36,431 bases of DNA from assembly GCA_012523915.1 (NCBI GenBank), contig JAAYSU010000095.1, forward strand, positions 1 through 36,431, read 5' to 3'. The translations under genes were made by a program, and so were the position numbers. This DNA is from Clostridiales bacterium. GTDB lineage: Bacteria > Bacillota > Clostridia > Peptostreptococcales > Anaerovoracaceae. Under the pieces are notes generated by a model. The model saw only the letters and a list, made by a program, of their open reading frames with translations. It did no database searches and was not told where the DNA came from. This document shows positions 27,559-36,170 of this stretch, in pieces (within the stretch, counting starts at the first letter, position 1; every line of letters begins with the position of its first letter).

Positions 27559-29601
27559 TTATATAAAGCTGTTGTATGCCATTAATACTATAACTGTTAT
27601 GAAAATATAGGTCAGGTAATTATGAATATTTCCGGTTTGAACTGTAAACTTGGTCCTTCTAGACCATATCCTTGCCCTAACAAATACAGGTTTATAGATA
27701 TATTTTTCAAAGACGGACTCCGAATCCACAGTGTACTCAATAGTTTCAGGGTAGTAAGCCGTTCCGCCCTTTGTAGATCTCTTGCGGGAGGGTCGAAACA
27801 GAATACGAAAAATGATTCTTATTGGTTTAGAAAAGCCCGTAGCCGTATACTGCATCCTCGAATTAAGGGCCTCAAAACCACAGTCCCATGTACCATACCT
27901 TCTCTCAATATATTTTCCTCCAAGGACCCTAAGGGCAAGTAAAGACAGCAAAATTATAACAACAAGCACAGCTAATATTTCAAATGAGGATATACGATTA
28001 CTCGTAAACTCCATTGAATACCAGCTGACTAAAAATCCTCCCTGAATTTGATCAAGGATAGAGCTGCCAAGTAGACCATAGCTCGCCCTATCTATAAGTT
28101 TTATTGCTACTAAAGGAAAAATTCCTATCGATAAGCAAATAAGAGCCAGAATGCCCATAGCTATATTCATACTTCTAGGTACTTCCTCGGCCTTTAGCGC
28201 ATGCTCACTTCTTTCAATTCCTAAAAACGAGATTCCAAAAAATCTCACGAAACAAGCTGCGGCCAAGGCCCCTGCCAATCCCAAGGCTGCAACTCCCAAG
28301 ATTAAGAGAATATTAATTCCATGCTTGCCATGTGCTACGGAAGCAAATATAGATTGCATTGTAAGCCATTCGCCTATAAATCCATTAAAGGGTACTATTG
28401 AGGATACTGCCAATGAAAAGCATAGAACCAGCAAGGCAGAAATCGGCATCTTTTTAATCAGTCCACCCAGTTTTTCAATATCCTTTGTCCCCGTGGCATA
28501 ATGAACAGAACCTGCACCTAAAAACAATCCTCCCTTAAAAAGAGCATGATTTAAGGTATGAAGGATTGAGGCTATCAGTGCCAGCTGGCCTACAAGTAAA
28601 TTGCCATAGGCAAGGGCTGTAAAACTCACTCCTAGACCAAGGAGGATGATCCCCATATTCTCTACACTGCTGTATGCTAATATTCTTTTAATATCCGTTT
28701 CCATCATGGCATAGGCAACACCCAATACAGCAGAAACAATCCCGATAATAATAATTAGAATGCCCCACCAGGCTTCTTGCAAACCTAAGAACCCCATTAC
28801 AAAGCGTATTAGACCGTAAACCGCAGTTTTGATCATTATGCCTGACATAAGGGCAGACACATTGCTAGGCGCTGCAGGATGTGCATAGGGTAACCATATA
28901 TGCAAGGGTATCGCCCCTGCCTTTGTCCCGAATCCTAGCAAATACATGATAAAAATAACATTCTTTGCTCCAGCAGGTATGGCATCTGAACTTCCAAACA
29001 GATCAAATGAGTTAGTATAGCTATAGCTGATCATAATTCCTATTAAAAGAAAGGCTGTACCGATATGAGTCATAACTATATACAAGGTACCTGCCTGCCT
29101 GTTCTCACTTCTTTCAGACTCATAGATTACGAGAAAATAGGATAAGAGTGCCATCCCCTCCCATACGATATAAAAGAATACCGCATTCGATGAAGTAAAT
29201 ACAAATATCATCGACAGGATGAATGACATGTATAAAAAGTAAAATAGCCCTACATTTCTTTTTCCGTAATAGCTCGATATATATCCAATTGAATATGTGG
29301 AAACACAGATTGTTAAAAGGGATAGAATCAATAAAAATATAGCAGACAGCCCATCAATCGTCATTTCCAACCTGATAAATGGCAGGGTGGATTTTAATAA
29401 ACTAAGCTTTATAACATCCTTTCCACCCATGATTTGCATTATTGAAGCAAAGGCAAGTAAAGCTGTTGCAATAATAGAGATGCCGTTTGAGACGTAATTA
29501 CATAGTCTAGCTTTCTTATTAAGCCCTAATGCTATAATAGAACCTATGAAAAAGAGTAAAATACATAACTGTATATAATTGTCAAATTGCAATATGCCCA
29601 T
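27559..29601 (-). CDS. HyfB/NuoL-like antiporter subunit
   Basis: GFGTKAGAIPLHIWLPYAHPAAPSNVSALMSGIMIKTAVYGLIR; LAYSSVENMGIILLGLGVS; GTWDCGFEALNSRMQYTATGFSKPIR. Confidence 0.92.
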   Translation of the reverse strand: MGILQFDNYIQLCILLFFIGSIIALGLNKKARLCNYVSNGISIIATALLAFASIMQIMGGKDVIKLSLLKSTLPFIRLEMTIDGLSAIFLLILSLLTICVSTYSIGYISSYYGKRNVGLFYFLYMSFILSMIFVFTSSNAVFFYIVWEGMALLSYFLVIYESERSENRQAGTLYIVMTHIGTAFLLIGIMISYSYTNSFDLFGSSDAIPAGAKNVIFIMYLLGFGTKAGAIPLHIWLPYAHPAAPSNVSALMSGIMIKTAVYGLIRFVMGFLGLQEAWWGILIIIIGIVSAVLGVAYAMMETDIKRILAYSSVENMGIILLGLGVSFTALAYGNLLVGQLALIASILHTLNHALFKGGLFLGAGSVHYATGTKDIEKLGGLIKKMPISALLVLCFSLAVSSIVPFNGFIGEWLTMQSIFASVAHGKHGINILLILGVAALGLAGALAAACFVRFFGISFLGIERSEHALKAEEVPRSMNIAMGILALICLSIGIFPLVAIKLIDRASYGLLGSSILDQIQGGFLVSWYSMEFTSNRISSFEILAVLVVIILLSLLALRVLGGKYIERRYGTWDCGFEALNSRMQYTATGFSKPIRIIFRILFRPSRKRSTKGGTAYYPETIEYTVDSESVFEKYIYKPVFVRARIWSRRTKFTVQTGNIHNYLTYIFITVIVLMAYNSFI

Positions 29602-29833
29602 CTAATACCCACCCTCCTCACCTATTAACTAGCTTACATATTGACTTATTGCAAAAATAAAGAGCAACGTAAATTGATTTCAGTTGCTCTCAACCAAGTT
29701 TAATTATATTGTATAGATTTGAACTTGTCAAATCACGGAGTCTGTTTGGCCTAATTTTCTGTTATCTGTTTACAATATAGGGTATAATTGTTTTATAAAT
29801 ATAAATGTCAGTGCAGTTTAATGGAGGATTACT

Positions 29834-31042
29834 ATGAGTGAACTTATTAATAACCGAGAATATCGGCAAAAAGTCTTAAAGGAACTTATTCTGGAACTTC
29901 ATGCAGGAAAAACTGTAGAAGAAGTACAATCAAGATTTGCCGCCTTAATCGAGGGCGTCTCTCCTACTGAAATATCCGAGATGGAACAGGCCTTGATTAA
30001 CGAAGGAATGCCTGTCGAGGAAGTACAGCGACTCTGCGATGTTCATGCAGCAGTATTTAAAGGTTCTATCGAAGAAATCCATCGCCCTGAAAATGAAGCT
30101 GAAATTCCGGGCCATCCAGTACACACTTTCCGCGAAGAAAACAAAGCTATTGAAGCACTTATCGACGACAGACTTTTACCTATGCTAGATTCTGAAGATT
30201 CTATCGATCTAATTCAACTTTCCGAAATCTTTGATAAGCTTTGGGAAATTGACAAGCACTACTCAAGAAAAGAAAACCTCCTCTTCCCCTATATGGAAAA
30301 GTACGGGATTACTGCACCTCCCAAAGTTATGTGGGGTGTCGATGATGAGATTAGGGAAGAAATAAAAGAGGTTATTGCGCTTCTCAAAGACGGAAAATCA
30401 GCTAAGAGCGATATTGTAGAAAAGGCTAAAGCTGCTGCTGAACGGATTATAGAGATGATATTTAAAGAAGAAAACATCCTGTTTCCAATGGTACTAGATA
30501 CACTTTCTATTGACGAATGGATAGAAATCGAAGAAGCTAGCGATGAAATTGGCTATTGCTTGTATAAGCCTACAATGAGATGGCTTCCAATCCGCGAGAA
30601 ACAAGACCATGCTCAATCCCACCCTGATGCAATAAGCGAAGGCTATGTTCATTTTGATGCTGGTTATATGACTCCAGAAGAAATAAATGCTTTGCTTAAC
30701 AGCCTTCCCATAGATATGACCTTTGTAGATAAAGAAGGTAAGGTAAAGTACTTCTCTCAAGGTAAGGAAAGAATATTTGCTAGACCTAAAACCATAATAG
30801 GAAGAGAGGTCAGCAACTGCCATCCTCCAGCTAGCGTACACATAGTCGAAGGAATCGTTGAAGACCTAAAATCAGGCAAAAAGGATCATGAGGATTTTTG
30901 GATAAAATTAGGGGATAAATATGTATACATTCGCTACTTTGCCGTGAGAAATGCGAAAGGCGAATATCTAGGCACAGTGGAAGTATCCCAGGATATTAAA
31001 CCTATTCAGGAAATTACCGGAGAAAAAAGGTTGGCTGATTAG
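29834..31042 (+). CDS. DUF438 / hemerythrin HHE / PAS domain protein
   Basis: N-terminal DUF438; hemerythrin-like HPVHTFREENKAIEAL, DKHYSRKENLLFPYMEK, EENILFPMVLDTL; C-terminal PAS MTFVDKEGKVKYFSQGKERIFARPKTIIGREVSNCHPP. Confidence 0.9.
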   Translation: MSELINNREYRQKVLKELILELHAGKTVEEVQSRFAALIEGVSPTEISEMEQALINEGMPVEEVQRLCDVHAAVFKGSIEEIHRPENEAEIPGHPVHTFREENKAIEALIDDRLLPMLDSEDSIDLIQLSEIFDKLWEIDKHYSRKENLLFPYMEKYGITAPPKVMWGVDDEIREEIKEVIALLKDGKSAKSDIVEKAKAAAERIIEMIFKEENILFPMVLDTLSIDEWIEIEEASDEIGYCLYKPTMRWLPIREKQDHAQSHPDAISEGYVHFDAGYMTPEEINALLNSLPIDMTFVDKEGKVKYFSQGKERIFARPKTIIGREVSNCHPPASVHIVEGIVEDLKSGKKDHEDFWIKLGDKYVYIRYFAVRNAKGEYLGTVEVSQDIKPIQEITGEKRLAD

Positions 31043-31056
31043 TAAGTTATAAGTTA

Positions 31057-31109
31057 CACTAGCTTCCTATGTTTGTAGATTTGCTTATGTGATTCATAGG
31101 AAGCTAGTG
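31057..31109. repeat. 15-bp perfect inverted repeat between convergent genes
   Basis: cactagcttcctatg (31057-31071) and cataggaagctagtg (31095-31109), 23-nt spacer. Confidence 0.8.
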
Positions 31110-31135
31110 AAAGAGAAGGTCATAATAAGCTATCT

Positions 31136-32407
31136 CTAAAAGAGATTGTTTTCCTCATTAAATGTAAGGTCATGAAATTCCTCATTAAATATTATATCTT
31201 TGCGCATTTTAGCCTCCTCTGCTAAGCTCTCTGAAATCATAATGCGACTCAAATCTAAAGTATTTTCTATCCTTACCATCCTGAGGTTTTTAGGATTTAG
31301 TTGCTTTGAAAGTTTAATTGCCGCCTGAATCGCTTGCTTATCATTATCATAAAACATTGGAATCTTAGATGATTCTGTCACGCCACTTGTAAGTCCATTC
31401 ATATACATTGACGCATAATCCAGTTTATTGACTACGCGCTTAGTTGTAACATCAGCCAAACCGATTCCATTGCCATTCCCCTCTGTCTCTTCAGAAAGGT
31501 CTAAGACAGCAATTATCTTTGAAATAGGATTGCTTTCAATAGATGGATTTACGAATTTTCCCGTAATATTTGGGTCCATTCCTGCACCACTATAGTTTTT
31601 TCCTATTTTATCAATTAAAAGAAGGTCTAAGTCCTTGAATTTTATGCAGGGTAAATTCTTTTTTGATTCAATTAATAACTTGGGCTCTTCTTCTGCAATT
31701 TCTTCCCTACGAAGAACCCTGATACAACAAGTTTCATCATAGGCGTTTTCCAATATGGCAATTCCCAAAATTACTTTTGTATGATCTAGTAGATATTTGC
31801 CTGCTTCCTCTACGTATAGGCCTAGTTGATCAAGACCCTTTGCATGATATGCATCGGCACCTTCCTGTTTACCAAGTCCCACAGACAGCATTTTCATCAA
31901 ACCGCTTTCATAGCGAGCACGAAACCCTGTATGCATCTTAATACGGTTTATTATTATGATTCCATCAGCCTGATAGGCAAGTTTATCAAAATATACCGGT
32001 GTAGCATCCCTGAGTTCTCCAATCTTAACAACTTCCATAGAACTCAGGATAGGCATATCTACCTGTTTTTCTGTTATTCCATACTGAGCAAGAAGATCCT
32101 TCTGCCCTTGATCTGTAGCTCCGCCATGGCTACCCATGGCAGGAACTACGAAGGGGTTAGCCCCTTTTGATTTAACAAAATTTCCCGTAGCTTTTGTTAA
32201 AGCAGAGATGTTGGATATTCCTCTACTTCCTCCAGTAATGGCTATATTCATTCCTGCTTTTATTTGTTCTCCTACACCGGAGCTTTCTAGCTGGTCCATT
32301 AGTTCAGCAACGCAATCTTTCAATGAGTCCTGATTAAATACCTGCGTAACTTCAGCCATCTTCGGAATAGGGACTGCTTCTAAGATCGATAAAACCGATT
32401 TATGCAT
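31136..32407 (-). CDS. LarA-like (lactate racemase domain / DUF2088-type) protein
   Basis: VVPAMGSHGGATDQGQKDLLAQYGITE; IINRIKMHTGFRARYESGLMKMLSVGLGKQEGA. Confidence 0.7.
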   Translation of the reverse strand: MHKSVLSILEAVPIPKMAEVTQVFNQDSLKDCVAELMDQLESSGVGEQIKAGMNIAITGGSRGISNISALTKATGNFVKSKGANPFVVPAMGSHGGATDQGQKDLLAQYGITEKQVDMPILSSMEVVKIGELRDATPVYFDKLAYQADGIIIINRIKMHTGFRARYESGLMKMLSVGLGKQEGADAYHAKGLDQLGLYVEEAGKYLLDHTKVILGIAILENAYDETCCIRVLRREEIAEEEPKLLIESKKNLPCIKFKDLDLLLIDKIGKNYSGAGMDPNITGKFVNPSIESNPISKIIAVLDLSEETEGNGNGIGLADVTTKRVVNKLDYASMYMNGLTSGVTESSKIPMFYDNDKQAIQAAIKLSKQLNPKNLRMVRIENTLDLSRIMISESLAEEAKMRKDIIFNEEFHDLTFNEENNLF

Positions 32408-32493
32408 TATTTACCTCTCTACTTACTAATTGCTTTTAGGATCTTCTATTTTATATGTATTAACAATGTATAATGTTCAGACAATTTTGTAAT

Positions 32494-32520
32494 TAAAAAA
32501 GGGAGCTTCAAATCTCCCTC
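32494..32520 (-). terminator. Intrinsic terminator of the ornithine gene cluster
   Basis: Minus strand gagGGGAG...CTCCC-type hairpin (ggGAG-ATTTGAAG-CTCCC) followed by TTTTTT. Confidence 0.75.
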
Positions 32521-32537
32521 AGAAAAAATACTATTTG

Positions 32538-33608
32538 CTATTTATATGTTCGGCTAACATAGCTACTGGTAGCCGATTTTAATAATCCCCCATATCCTAA
32601 TGTAAATTGTATGGTATCACCCACCCTATACTCCCTATCAGAATCAGTAACATCCATAATAAGATGGTCTGAGCTTGCACCAAGAATATCAATTTTAGGA
32701 TCAACGGGAGTCATACTCTCTATGTCTGTATCCTGTTTGCCTATTGCTAAAATAGCTCTTTTTCTGTCTCCCCTATCTTCATAGTAAGGCTTATTTCCAA
32801 AAGCATCCATACCTACCTCCCCTATAGGCAGTGACGGCTTTATTGCAAGTTCAATAATCTGTGCCTTAAGGGTAATTGCATCCTTAAAGGTCCCTTCAAT
32901 GTGTTCGCCATAGGCCGTTTCATTACCTAATACAAAGGCCTCTCCCAGCCTTAAATTGTTGATACCTTTAGGGAGCTCATTTTTTTCAATCAAGTAAAGA
33001 CTGCTGGAGTTACCTCCTGAAAGCATTGGAATTTTAATACTGAACCTGTCTTCAATACCTCTAGCAAGATCTACAAGTATAGAAAGATTATCATACTTAG
33101 GAATGATAGCCCCATAGCATGTGAGATTGATTCCCAAGCCATATAGAGCTATATTAGAAAGTCTTAATATTTGTTCTACTGCCTTAAAAATTTCCTCCTC
33201 ATATTTAAAGAAAATACCTTCCCTTAAGTCTCCTAGATCTATCATCAAGACAATATTATGTACCTTTCCCTGTCTTTTAGCCTCATCGTTAAGCATCTTA
33301 ATTGTTTCAATCTCAGAGTTAAAACTGATGTCTGCATAGGTCACAACCTCTTCAATTTCACACTTTTGTGGTAGTCTTAAGAGCACCTTTTTTTTAGGCA
33401 AATCATGATAGCTTTTTATATTCTTTATCCTTGAATCTGCAAAATATTCAACACCCTCATGTTCCGCAATAAGCTCTGCTATCTTTCTGTCGGCGCAAAC
33501 AGACTTAGTAACAATCATCAATGAACAATCGCCCTTTTTTGCAATATTGCTAAGTACATCTAAGTTCTTTTGCAGCTTTTTTAGATCAATTGTTAATTCC
33601 GGATACAT
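32538..33608 (-). CDS. orr: Ornithine racemase-like PLP enzyme (alanine racemase fold)
   Basis: MIVTKSVCADRKIAEL PLP-Lys region; VLMIDLGDLREGIFF; LSGGNSSSLYL; neighbours oraE and GlmL-like genes. Confidence 0.85.
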   Translation of the reverse strand: MYPELTIDLKKLQKNLDVLSNIAKKGDCSLMIVTKSVCADRKIAELIAEHEGVEYFADSRIKNIKSYHDLPKKKVLLRLPQKCEIEEVVTYADISFNSEIETIKMLNDEAKRQGKVHNIVLMIDLGDLREGIFFKYEEEIFKAVEQILRLSNIALYGLGINLTCYGAIIPKYDNLSILVDLARGIEDRFSIKIPMLSGGNSSSLYLIEKNELPKGINNLRLGEAFVLGNETAYGEHIEGTFKDAITLKAQIIELAIKPSLPIGEVGMDAFGNKPYYEDRGDRKRAILAIGKQDTDIESMTPVDPKIDILGASSDHLIMDVTDSDREYRVGDTIQFTLGYGGLLKSATSSYVSRTYK

Positions 33609-33617
33609 TGGAACCTC

Positions 33618-34982
33618 CTACATTTTTATTCTCAAACTTTTTTCGAGAAAATACAAAGCGGCATTTAAGTAGTTTTTCGATAGTACACCTAAGGATGCCA
33701 TTATATAATCATTATCAACCAAAACTTCAGCTTCCTCGTTAGGGAAGAGAAGAAGGCCAGTTTCATTGTGCCTTGCTATTGCCTTCATGATTTCAACCCT
33801 GTTGGGAAGTCTGGTTAATGCGCCACCAGTTCCTATGATGTATTTGATCTGGGATAAGTCTTTTCCCTCAGCAAGCGTGCTTCTTCCCGTCGGGCCATAT
33901 ACATATCTTATTCTTCCTGCATGGCGTTCCGTTGCTTTAAGCACTGCTTCTTTTGTCAGACGTTCTACAAATTTTATCTCATCTTCCCTTTCCGGTACTG
34001 GTTTATATGACTTCATTATGCCTTCTAAATCGATATTCAATTCCTCTTTTATTTTATCTTCTCCAATCAGGCTTACTATGTTTTTCATATTGACATAGAC
34101 ACCTAGGTCTCCCTCCACTGTACGCTTTGCTACAGGCTCGGGATTTACCAAAATCCTTGAGATCTCTTCCGAACCGACCGTAACGGAGTGAAGGTCGGTT
34201 GTTGCCCCTCCAACATCTAATATAATTAGGTCTCCAATCCTTTCGTATAGAAGTTTTGCACATTCCATGACAGCGCCCGGAGTGGGTATAATTGGCCCGT
34301 TTACAAGATCTCTTACATGTTTCATTCCGGGGGCCTGAACTATATGCTCTTCAAATGCATCCTGTATTACTCTTCTTGCAGGCTCAACCTTTAATTCATC
34401 TATCTTCGGATATACATTTTCTACTATATATAAAGGAGTCTTTGAATCCTCAAAGATCAGGCGCATCTCCTCCTGATTCTCTACATTGCCCGCATATATT
34501 ACAGGTATATTCAAATCTAATGAACGAATCATCTCTGCATTGTAGATTGCGGTATCACGCTCACCATAGTCAACTCCACCTGCTATCATTATTAAATTAG
34601 GCTTGATATCCTTGATTTTTTGAATATCGCTTCTGCGCAACCTACCGGCAGTAACCTGATGGATAATCGCCCCTGCTCCCAAGGCAGCTTCCTTGGCAGC
34701 CTTGGCCGTCATGTCATAAACAAGGCCGTGTACTGTCATTTTTAAACCGCCAGCAGCACTTGAGGTTGCCAGCATCTCACCATATTCAATTGATTCTAGG
34801 CCTTTTTTTCTGCATAGATCGTCGATAGCAGCCTGCAAGCCTATCCTTACATCTCCGTCCTTGACCGATGTAGGTGCCTGCCCCTGTCCCCAAAATACTG
34901 GAGCATCAGCATGAACCTTATCAAATGCATTCACTAAAGTTGTAGTTGATCCTATCTCAGCTACTAATACATCTATTTTCAT
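33618..34982 (-). CDS. GlmL/MutL-family protein (aminomutase-associated, actin-like ATPase fold)
   Basis: VAEIGSTTTLVNAFD; APTSVKDGDVRIGLQAA; MIAGGVDYGERDTAIYNAEMI; ILDVGGATTDLHSV. Confidence 0.88.
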   Translation of the reverse strand: MKIDVLVAEIGSTTTLVNAFDKVHADAPVFWGQGQAPTSVKDGDVRIGLQAAIDDLCRKKGLESIEYGEMLATSSAAGGLKMTVHGLVYDMTAKAAKEAALGAGAIIHQVTAGRLRRSDIQKIKDIKPNLIMIAGGVDYGERDTAIYNAEMIRSLDLNIPVIYAGNVENQEEMRLIFEDSKTPLYIVENVYPKIDELKVEPARRVIQDAFEEHIVQAPGMKHVRDLVNGPIIPTPGAVMECAKLLYERIGDLIILDVGGATTDLHSVTVGSEEISRILVNPEPVAKRTVEGDLGVYVNMKNIVSLIGEDKIKEELNIDLEGIMKSYKPVPEREDEIKFVERLTKEAVLKATERHAGRIRYVYGPTGRSTLAEGKDLSQIKYIIGTGGALTRLPNRVEIMKAIARHNETGLLLFPNEEAEVLVDNDYIMASLGVLSKNYLNAALYFLEKSLRIKM

Positions 34983-34991
34983 ATAGTCTCC

Positions 34992-36113
34992 TTATTCTCT
35001 TCTTAGTAAATTATAGTTTACATAGGGTAAGCCGTGGCTTTCAGCAACCCCTTGGTAGGTAATATGGCCATCATATATATTTAATCCCTTTAACAGCGAA
35101 TCGCTTTCTGCTACAGCTCTTTCAAGTCCTAAATCAGCAAGCATTAATCCATAGGGTAATATTGCTGCTTCTAAGGCCATAGTAGATGTTCTGGGAAAGG
35201 CACCAGCCATATTGTCTACAGAGTAGTGAAGTATTCCATGTTTAATGTAATATGGATCTTCATGGGTGGTAATCCTATCTACAGTCTCGATTGAGGGTCC
35301 GTGATCTACTGAAACATCGATTATGACTGAACCCTTTTTCATGCTTTTTACCATTTGCTCACTTACTATGATTGGTGATATGCAGCCCGGGATTAATATC
35401 CCGCTAATCAACAAGTCAGCTGTCTTAACAGCCTTTTCAATATTGTATTCGCTGGCGGGTAGTGTAGTAATTCTTCCTCTAAATAAATCATCAAGATAGG
35501 CTAATCTAGTAGTATTTATATCTAATACGGTTACTCTTGCCCCTAAACCTACAGCCATCTTGGCTGCATTTTTCCCCACAATTCCTCCCCCTATTATCGT
35601 TACATGTGCGGGAGGCACACCGGGAACTCCTCCTAACAAAACTCCAGATCCTCCGTTAAACTTCTGCAACAAGTTTGCCCCTAGCTGTACTGCCATTCTA
35701 CCAGCCACTTCGCTCATTGGCCTTAAGATGGGTAATGAACCATTTCTTAATTCAATTGTCTCAAAAGCTATCCCTTTTATCTTTGCTTTGGTAAGGGCTT
35801 CTGTCAATTCTAAATCAGGGGCAAGATAGAGAAAACATAAGAGTATATGACCCTTTTTAAGCAGTCCAAATTCTTGGGGCAGGGGTTTATTTACCTTAAT
35901 GATCATATCTGAATCTGAAAAGAGACACTTTACATCAGTGTAGATTTGGCAACCTGCTTTTATATACTCGTCATCGCTAAAGCCGCTTCCCTCGCCTGCT
36001 TTTGATTCCACTATAACAGTATGGCCGTTATTAATAAATTCCTTGGCCCCTCCCGGAGTAATACCCACTCTATATTCACTATTTTTTATTTCTTTTGGTA
36101 CTCCTATAATCAA
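34992..36113 (-). CDS. ald: Alanine dehydrogenase
   Basis: MIIGVPKEIKNSEYRVGITPGGAKEF; LGGVPGVPPAHVTIIGGGIVGKNAAKMAVGLGARVTVLDI; VDHGPSIETVDRITTHEDPYYIKHGILHYSVDNMAGAFPRTST. Confidence 0.95.
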   Translation of the reverse strand: MIIGVPKEIKNSEYRVGITPGGAKEFINNGHTVIVESKAGEGSGFSDDEYIKAGCQIYTDVKCLFSDSDMIIKVNKPLPQEFGLLKKGHILLCFLYLAPDLELTEALTKAKIKGIAFETIELRNGSLPILRPMSEVAGRMAVQLGANLLQKFNGGSGVLLGGVPGVPPAHVTIIGGGIVGKNAAKMAVGLGARVTVLDINTTRLAYLDDLFRGRITTLPASEYNIEKAVKTADLLISGILIPGCISPIIVSEQMVKSMKKGSVIIDVSVDHGPSIETVDRITTHEDPYYIKHGILHYSVDNMAGAFPRTSTMALEAAILPYGLMLADLGLERAVAESDSLLKGLNIYDGHITYQGVAESHGLPYVNYNLLRRE

Positions 36114-36131
36114 CTTATACTCCTTTTTATA

Positions 36132-36161
36132 CAGGTCTGACGGGTGATCCCATCAGACCTG
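36132..36161. other. Intercistronic hairpin between oraE and ald
   Basis: caggtctga-c-ggg-tgat-ccc-a-tcagacctg, 9+3 bp; minus-strand 3' side leads straight into an RBS, so not a classic terminator. Confidence 0.6.
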
Positions 36162-36170
36162 ATCTATTTA

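Noticed and set aside
27622-28501. Plus-strand ORFs antisense to the HyfB-like gene
   Set aside because: Shadow ORFs of a conserved gene; no independent support.
34054-34263. 69-aa minus-strand ORF inside the GlmL/MutL-like gene
   Set aside because: Out-of-frame overlap with a conserved CDS; Arg-rich shadow translation.
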